Source: an uncultured Streptococcus sp.
GTDB lineage: Bacteria; Bacillota; Bacilli; Lactobacillales; Streptococcaceae
Reading direction: 5' to 3'
Length of the DNA: 8,986 nucleotides
Assembly (NCBI RefSeq): GCF_938036805.1
Contig: NZ_CALHWC010000018.1
Coordinates: 1 to 8,986, forward strand
This document shows positions 5,379 to 8,986 of the stretch, piece by piece (the stretch's first letter is position 1; the number at the start of each line of letters is the position of its first letter). The notes beneath the pieces are model-generated. The model did not search any database. It saw only the letters and a list, made by a program, of their open reading frames with translations, and was not told the DNA's origin. Made by a program: the position numbers and the translations under genes.

Positions 5379-6263
5379 ATGAGTAAGAAAAAATGGATTA
5401 TCGGTGGAGTAGCTGTGATTGCTATTGTCGCTGCGACTTATTTGGGACGGACCTTGACGGGGGCTTCATCCAGCAAGGCGAGTAGTTCGACATCAGGCAG
5501 TGACAAGGTCACGACTTTAAAAGTAGCTCATACGCAAAACTACGTTCCTTACGACTTTTTGGATGAAAAAGGCCAGTCAGATGGGTATGAAGTAGCAGTA
5601 CTCAAGGCCATTGATGAAAAATTGCCAGATTATCAGTTCGAATATACTGGCACTAGTGATGAAGATCTTTTGATTGGTTTGGAATCTGGGAAATATGATA
5701 TCGGAACCAAGGGAGCTTGGTACACTGAAGAGCGGGCGAAGAAGTTCATCATTCCAGAAAGCCCAATCGGTGCTAGTATCATCGGCTTCACCATTCGAAA
5801 AGCGGATGCAAATAAATTTAAAAATATTGATGATTTTGCCAAAGAAAAAGGGAAATTAGTACCGATTTCACCACAGAATGCTCAATGGACAGTGATTGAA
5901 GAGTACAACAAAAAGCACAGTGTTAGTCCAATTGAGTTGACCGCAGCAGAGTCTTTTCAGATAGCGGATGCCTATGCTTGGGTCTTGGAAGGACGCTATG
6001 ATGCCTTCTTTGATATCAAATTGTCCTTTGAAAAAGCTGTCACAGACAAGGCAGGTTCCTATCATCAGTATGCGGACCAGTTGAGCTGGTTCCCTTATAA
6101 GGGTATCCCTACTTATCCACTCATTCATAAAGATAAAAAGAATGAAGAGTTTGCCAAAGCCTATGAAAAGGCTATTAAAGAGCTAGAAAAAGATGGGACA
6201 CTCTCTAAATTATCGGAAAAGTACTTTGGTGAAGATGTCTTTTCTTATGTAGATAAAGACTAA
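5379..6263 (+). CDS. Polar amino-acid ABC transporter substrate-binding protein, membrane-anchored
   Basis: A 294-residue extracellular solute-binding protein of family 3 (cluster of cystine, glutamine and other polar amino acids). Residues 1-5 are basic, 6-22 form a hydrophobic helix and 24-42 a Ser-rich linker; the binding domain starts near 47 (LKVAHTQNYVPYDFLDEKGQSDGYEV) and ends with DGTLSKLSEKYFGED. There is no lipobox cysteine, and no cysteine anywhere, so it is not a usual Gram-positive lipoprotein. It probably stays attached through an uncleaved N-terminal helix, although cleavage after TGA (about 29) cannot be excluded. AAAGGAG lies upstream in the 15-nt gap after the methyltransferase-like gene. 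It would hand substrate to the two permeases that follow. Substrate unknown. Confidence 0.88.
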   Translation: MSKKKWIIGGVAVIAIVAATYLGRTLTGASSSKASSSTSGSDKVTTLKVAHTQNYVPYDFLDEKGQSDGYEVAVLKAIDEKLPDYQFEYTGTSDEDLLIGLESGKYDIGTKGAWYTEERAKKFIIPESPIGASIIGFTIRKADANKFKNIDDFAKEKGKLVPISPQNAQWTVIEEYNKKHSVSPIELTAAESFQIADAYAWVLEGRYDAFFDIKLSFEKAVTDKAGSYHQYADQLSWFPYKGIPTYPLIHKDKKNEEFAKAYEKAIKELEKDGTLSKLSEKYFGEDVFSYVDKD

Positions 6264-6284
6264 AAGCTGGAGAAAGGAGACCGT

Positions 6285-6977
6285 ATGGTCGCTTATGATT
6301 TGTCCCGTGTTTTTGGCCTGCTGCCTGGTTTGTTACAGGCTTTGCCGACTACTTTATGGATTATGTTCGTGCCGGTTTTAATTGGCTCCTTGCTAGGTGG
6401 TCTGTTGGCCTGGGCTCAAGTTGCGGAGGAGCAGACTTTTGCTGGTCTAGCTAGAGGGTATATATTTATCCTTAGATGTACACCGCCTATAGTCCTGCTC
6501 TTCTTGGTCTTCTATGGCATTCCAGAGTTTTTAAAATGGTGGTTGGGACTGGATATTAATAATTTGTCCCGGACCGTATTTGTCATTATTACCATGATTC
6601 TGCTCTTTGCGGCCATGATTGCAGAAGTTTTCAAGGCAGCCTATCTTGCTGTTTCCAAGGGACAGACCGAGGCGGGTCTCAGTATTGGCTTGACACCAGT
6701 GCAGACTTTTCTGCGGATCATTCTGCCACAGGCTTTTCGCATCGCCCTGCCCAATTTGACTACCGCCTTTCTTAATCTCATGCGGGATGCTGCGTTGGCC
6801 TATACGATTGGAGCAGTTGATGTCATGGGAGCGGGGCAAAATCTTATCAGTCGTAATCTAGGCAATTATTCCCTCGAAACCTATACAGCGGTGGCCTTGA
6901 TTTACTGGGGGATTGCCCTAGTGGTTTCGCTGGCTTCCCAGCTTCTGGAAAAAAGTCTGACAGTCAAGGAGAGGTAA
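6285..6977 (+). CDS. Amino-acid ABC transporter permease, first subunit
   Basis: A 230-residue inner-membrane permease of the His/Glu/Gln/Arg/cystine importer family (HisM-like). About five hydrophobic helices are visible. RCTPPIVLLF (64-73) is the conserved family segment, and the cytoplasmic EAA loop (129-156, EAGLSIGLTPVQTF..ILPQAFRIALP) would contact the ATPase. AAAGGAGA precedes the ATG. It starts 21 nt after the binding-protein gene and ends 3 nt before the second permease gene, consistent with a heterodimeric channel and coupled translation. Confidence 0.92.
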   Translation: MVAYDLSRVFGLLPGLLQALPTTLWIMFVPVLIGSLLGGLLAWAQVAEEQTFAGLARGYIFILRCTPPIVLLFLVFYGIPEFLKWWLGLDINNLSRTVFVIITMILLFAAMIAEVFKAAYLAVSKGQTEAGLSIGLTPVQTFLRIILPQAFRIALPNLTTAFLNLMRDAALAYTIGAVDVMGAGQNLISRNLGNYSLETYTAVALIYWGIALVVSLASQLLEKSLTVKER

Positions 6978-6980
6978 AGC

Positions 6981-7667
6981 ATGGATTTGAATTATATTGT
7001 AAATACCTTTCTGGTAACGTTGAAAGGCATACCGATAACCTTGACCATTATGGTAGTGGCTATTCTGCTCAGCTTTCTTCCGGCTCTGCTTCTAGCTCTG
7101 GGACAGATTTATAAAGTTCGAGGTGTGCGGACCTTTTCAGTGGTTTATCTGGCCTTCATTCGGGCGACTCCGCCCATTTTACTTATCCTCTTTTTCTACA
7201 GTCTTTTTCCTAGCTTACTGAATCAAATTTTCAAAAGTCTGGGCAGTCAGGTAGACGTCTTTAAGTTCAATCCGCTTTACTATGCTTTCATTATTTATAG
7301 CCTGATGACAACAGGGAGTTTGTCGGAAATACTGCGCTCTGCCATTTTGACAGTGGATAAAGGGCAGTTGGAGGCGGCTCAAGCGATTGGTTTAACGAAT
7401 TTTCAAGCCTATCGGAGGATTGTTTTTCCTCAGGCTCTGCGCTCTGCCCTGCCCAATCTGGCCAATCTGGTTATCAATCTAGTCAAGGGAACTTCGCTGG
7501 TATTTGTCATGACGGTCAAGGATATCACAGCCTTGGCTAAGATAGAGGCCTCCCATTCTTACCAGTATTCAGAGTCTTACCTGGTGATTTTTGTTATTTA
7601 TCTCATTATTTGTGGCTTGATTCAGTGGATGTTTAGGGGCTTGGAAAAGCGCTACGCTCTTGCTTAG
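6981..7667 (+). CDS. Amino-acid ABC transporter permease, second subunit
   Basis: A 228-residue paralogue of the preceding permease. It has RATPPILLILFFY (61-73) and the EAA loop EAAQAIGLTNFQAYRRIVFPQALRSALP (131-158), with several transmembrane helices on both sides. Its Shine-Dalgarno sequence AAGGAGAGG lies inside the end of the first permease gene, so translation is probably coupled. Two different permeases with one ATPase is the layout of cystine-type importers such as TcyJKLMN and of histidine-type importers. Confidence 0.92.
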   Translation: MDLNYIVNTFLVTLKGIPITLTIMVVAILLSFLPALLLALGQIYKVRGVRTFSVVYLAFIRATPPILLILFFYSLFPSLLNQIFKSLGSQVDVFKFNPLYYAFIIYSLMTTGSLSEILRSAILTVDKGQLEAAQAIGLTNFQAYRRIVFPQALRSALPNLANLVINLVKGTSLVFVMTVKDITALAKIEASHSYQYSESYLVIFVIYLIICGLIQWMFRGLEKRYALA

Positions 7668-7679
7668 GAAGGAAAGATT

Positions 7680-8444
7680 ATGTTAGAAGTAAAACATATC
7701 TCCAAACGATTTGGAGAGCATCAGGTGCTGGCAGACGTCAGTCTCAAGGTTAATCAAGGCGATGTTGTGGTTATCCTGGGGCCCTCAGGCTCTGGGAAAA
7801 CAACATTTCTGCGCTGTCTAAATCACTTAGAAAAAGCGGATAGCGGCCAGCTGACTTTGTCTGGTAAGGACTATGATTTGGCTAAACTCAGCAAAAAGGA
7901 AATTTTGGAAATACGCAGAAAGACGGCCTTTGTCTTTCAGCACTATAATCTCTTTGCCAATAAAACCGCCCTTGAAAATATCTTAGAGGGCTTAGTGATC
8001 GCTCGTAGGATACCGAGGGAAGAAGCGCTTGAGATTGCAGAAGAGTCTTTGAAGCGTGTGGGACTTTTAGCCTACAAGGACTACTATCCTTCTCAGTTAT
8101 CAGGCGGTCAGCAGCAGCGGATTGGGATTGCCCGTGCCATTGCTGTTAAGCCAGATGTCATCCTGCTGGATGAGCCAACTTCGGCTCTAGATCCGGAACT
8201 GGTCGGCGAAGTCCTTAGTGTCATGAAACAGCTGGCTCAGGAGGGAGTGACCATGGTCGTTGTGACCCATGAGATGAGCTTTGCCCGCGATGTGGCCAAC
8301 CATGTCATCTTTATGGACGGAGGTCACATCATCGAAGAAAATCCTCCACAGGAATTCTTCACCAGTCCCAAGGAGGAGCGGACCAAACAGTTTCTGTCCC
8401 GCATTCTGTCGGATGCCAGTTATAGTGTAGAGTATATGATTTAA
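7680..8444 (+). CDS. Amino-acid ABC transporter ATP-binding protein
   Basis: A 254-residue ABC ATPase that powers the importer, acting as a dimer at the cytoplasmic face. Walker A GPSGSGKT (34-41), Q-loop Gln87, signature LSGGQ (140-144), Walker B ILLDEP (161-166) with catalytic Glu165, and switch His197 (VVTHEMSFARDVA) are all intact. The sequence is typical of the GlnQ/HisP/TcyN group. It starts 12 nt after the second permease stop with GGAAGGAAAG as ribosome site and is the last gene of the operon, followed by a terminator. Confidence 0.95.
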   Translation: MLEVKHISKRFGEHQVLADVSLKVNQGDVVVILGPSGSGKTTFLRCLNHLEKADSGQLTLSGKDYDLAKLSKKEILEIRRKTAFVFQHYNLFANKTALENILEGLVIARRIPREEALEIAEESLKRVGLLAYKDYYPSQLSGGQQQRIGIARAIAVKPDVILLDEPTSALDPELVGEVLSVMKQLAQEGVTMVVVTHEMSFARDVANHVIFMDGGHIIEENPPQEFFTSPKEERTKQFLSRILSDASYSVEYMI

Positions 8445-8461
8445 CTTGTATCAAAATAGAG

Positions 8462-8498
8462 AAGCTTTCTTCATGTTTTTATGTGGAGGAAGTTTTTT
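8462..8498 (+). terminator. Terminator of the transporter operon
   Basis: A long imperfect stem, AAGCTTTCTTCAT (8462-8474) with GTGGAGGAAGTTT (8483-8495), contains several G-T pairs and a T-rich loop. The T run TTTTTT (8493-8498) follows. It lies 18 bp after the ATPase stop. Confidence 0.75.
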
Positions 8499-8504
8499 GA
8501 TTTT

Positions 8505-8525
8505 AAAAAATTATGTAAATTTTTT
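8505..8525. repeat. AT-rich inverted repeat upstream of the clpL promoter
   Basis: AAAAAATT (8505-8512) and AATTTTTT (8518-8525) are perfect inverted arms around ATGTA. The element contains the first TTATGTAAA copy and lies 12 bp before the -35 box. It could serve as an UP element or regulator site. Confidence 0.4.
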
Positions 8526-8536
8526 ACTCAAACCTA

Positions 8537-8565
8537 TTGACAAGTGGGAATGAAGAGTGTATAAT
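8537..8565 (+). promoter_or_regulatory. clpL promoter, full consensus
   Basis: TTGACA (8537-8542), 17 bp and TATAAT (8560-8565) match the sigma-A consensus perfectly. Transcription would start near 8572, leaving a leader of about 300 nt before clpL. No CIRCE element and no GGTCAAA-type CtsR heptamer pair was seen around it. Confidence 0.9.
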
Positions 8566-8578
8566 TACAAATGTAAAC
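8563..8578 (+). promoter_or_regulatory. Sequence matching the CopY operator (cop box)
   Basis: AATTACAAATGTAAAC (8563-8578) fits the published cop-box consensus RNYKACANNTGTARNY at every position. It overlaps the end of the -10 box and the expected transcription start, a classic repressor position. TACA..TGTA cores are also used by BlaI/MecI relatives of CopY. GTAAAC (8573-8578) is in turn one arm of an inverted repeat with GTTTAC (8584-8589). Confidence 0.45.
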
Positions 8579-8871
8579 AAAAAGTTTACGCAGAATGTAT
8601 TCAGAAGATGAGGAAATAGCCAGTAGGCGATTATTTTTGGGAGGATTAAAAGTTATGTAAAATCATCTCTTCTGAAAGAAATTTGATTCACTCATAAAAG
8701 TAGAGACTGACTCAGTCTTGATTTTTGGAAATAAAATAAGTTATGTAAAATAACAGATAGGAGAAAATCTCCCAAATGAATATTTATAGTAGATAAGCAA
8801 AAGATTTCTTATCTAAAATTTCAGCAAAAATAGAAATTATGTAAAGAAAAATATAAAAGTGAGGCAATACT
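8579..8871 (+). promoter_or_regulatory. Long structured clpL leader with TTATGTAAA repeats
   Basis: This stretch of about 290 nt has no gene. It can form a 12-bp stem with a 2-nt bulge (8600-8611 with 8663-8676), AGACTGA/TCAGTCT (8704-8718), GTTAT/ATAAC (8740-8754), GGAGA/TCTCC (8760-8772) and TAGATAAG/CTTATCTA (8790-8815). TTATGTAAA occurs at 8653, 8741 and 8837 in the leader, with a fourth copy at 8511 before the promoter. The first two leader copies share the 14-mer AAGTTATGTAAAAT. Length and structure suggest post-transcriptional control of clpL. I do not recognise it as a known riboswitch. Confidence 0.55.
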
Positions 8872-8986
8872 ATGAACAATAATTACAACAATTTTAACAG
8901 TATGGATGACCTTTTCAACCAACTCATGGGGCGTATGGGTGGCTACAATAGCGAACATCGACGCTACTTGATCAATGGTAGAGAGG
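8872..8986 (+). CDS. clpL: ATP-dependent Clp protease ATP-binding subunit ClpL, N-terminal part
   Basis: Only the first 38 codons are present and the gene runs off the right edge. The peptide starts MNNNYNNFNSMDDLFNQLM and continues through RRYLINGRE. This Asn-rich opening followed by a Phe/Leu/Met-rich helix and YLINGRE is the N-terminus of streptococcal ClpL, an HSP100 chaperone induced by heat and other stresses that acts largely without ClpP. The AAA+ domains lie outside the window. GTGAGG (8859-8864) provides the ribosome site 7 nt before the ATG. Identification rests on the N-terminus alone, but this sequence is distinctive. Confidence 0.85.
   Translation, partial: MNNNYNNFNSMDDLFNQLMGRMGGYNSEHRRYLINGRE

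Larger units (their letters stand above)
8511..8845 (+). repeat. Four dispersed copies of TTATGTAAA
   Basis: Exact copies lie at 8511-8519, 8653-8661, 8741-8749 and 8837-8845. The shorter core ATGTAAA also occurs at 8571-8577. All are in the same orientation and confined to the region between the terminator and clpL. Confidence 0.8.

Noticed and set aside
8511..8845. CRISPR array from the TTATGTAAA repeats
   Set aside because: The repeats are only 9-14 bases with irregular spacing (142, 88, 96) and no cas genes.

Overview
The window looks like a chromosomal segment of a Streptococcus, most likely from the sanguinis/gordonii/mitis side of the genus. This is inferred from protein character: a GlmS of streptococcal type, a ClpL N-terminus with the asparagine-rich opening MNNNYNNFN, and a YjdF-family protein ending in KHKGH. 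AT-rich intergenic DNA, consensus sigma-A promoters and U-rich terminators fit this. All supported genes lie on the + strand, and there is no sign of a phage, transposon, CRISPR array, tRNA or rRNA.

Layout. Bases 1-250 hold tandem terminators of an upstream gene outside the window. Bases 256-403 carry an extended -10 promoter and a structured leader, probably a yjdF-type riboswitch, ahead of yjdF (404-817), which ends in its own terminator. glmS (1039-2850) follows. It has a textbook promoter flanked by two copies of a motif resembling the NagR (dre) operator, and an 11-bp hairpin lies between its Shine-Dalgarno sequence and its start codon. After a terminator comes a luciferase-like flavin monooxygenase gene (3064-4134) whose 3' end carries an apparent one-base deletion. 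A strong palindromic terminator closes it.

A five-gene operon then runs from 4365 to 8444. It encodes a zinc-type UroD-fold methyltransferase-like protein (not HemE), a membrane-anchored solute-binding protein without a lipobox, two paralogous permeases and an ATPase of the polar amino-acid ABC importer family. The monooxygenase, methyltransferase-like protein and importer suggest uptake and processing of a small, perhaps sulfur-containing or methylated, amino-acid-like compound. The substrate cannot be read from the sequence.

The window ends in the first 38 codons of clpL. Its leader of about 300 nt is unusual. The 9-mer TTATGTAAA occurs four times between the preceding terminator and the clpL start, interleaved with hairpins. 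One copy is an AUG-UAA start-stop behind a good Shine-Dalgarno sequence. A perfect match to the CopY operator consensus sits just downstream of the -10 box. The clpL leader, the glmS leader and the methyltransferase/importer operon are the parts most worth following up.
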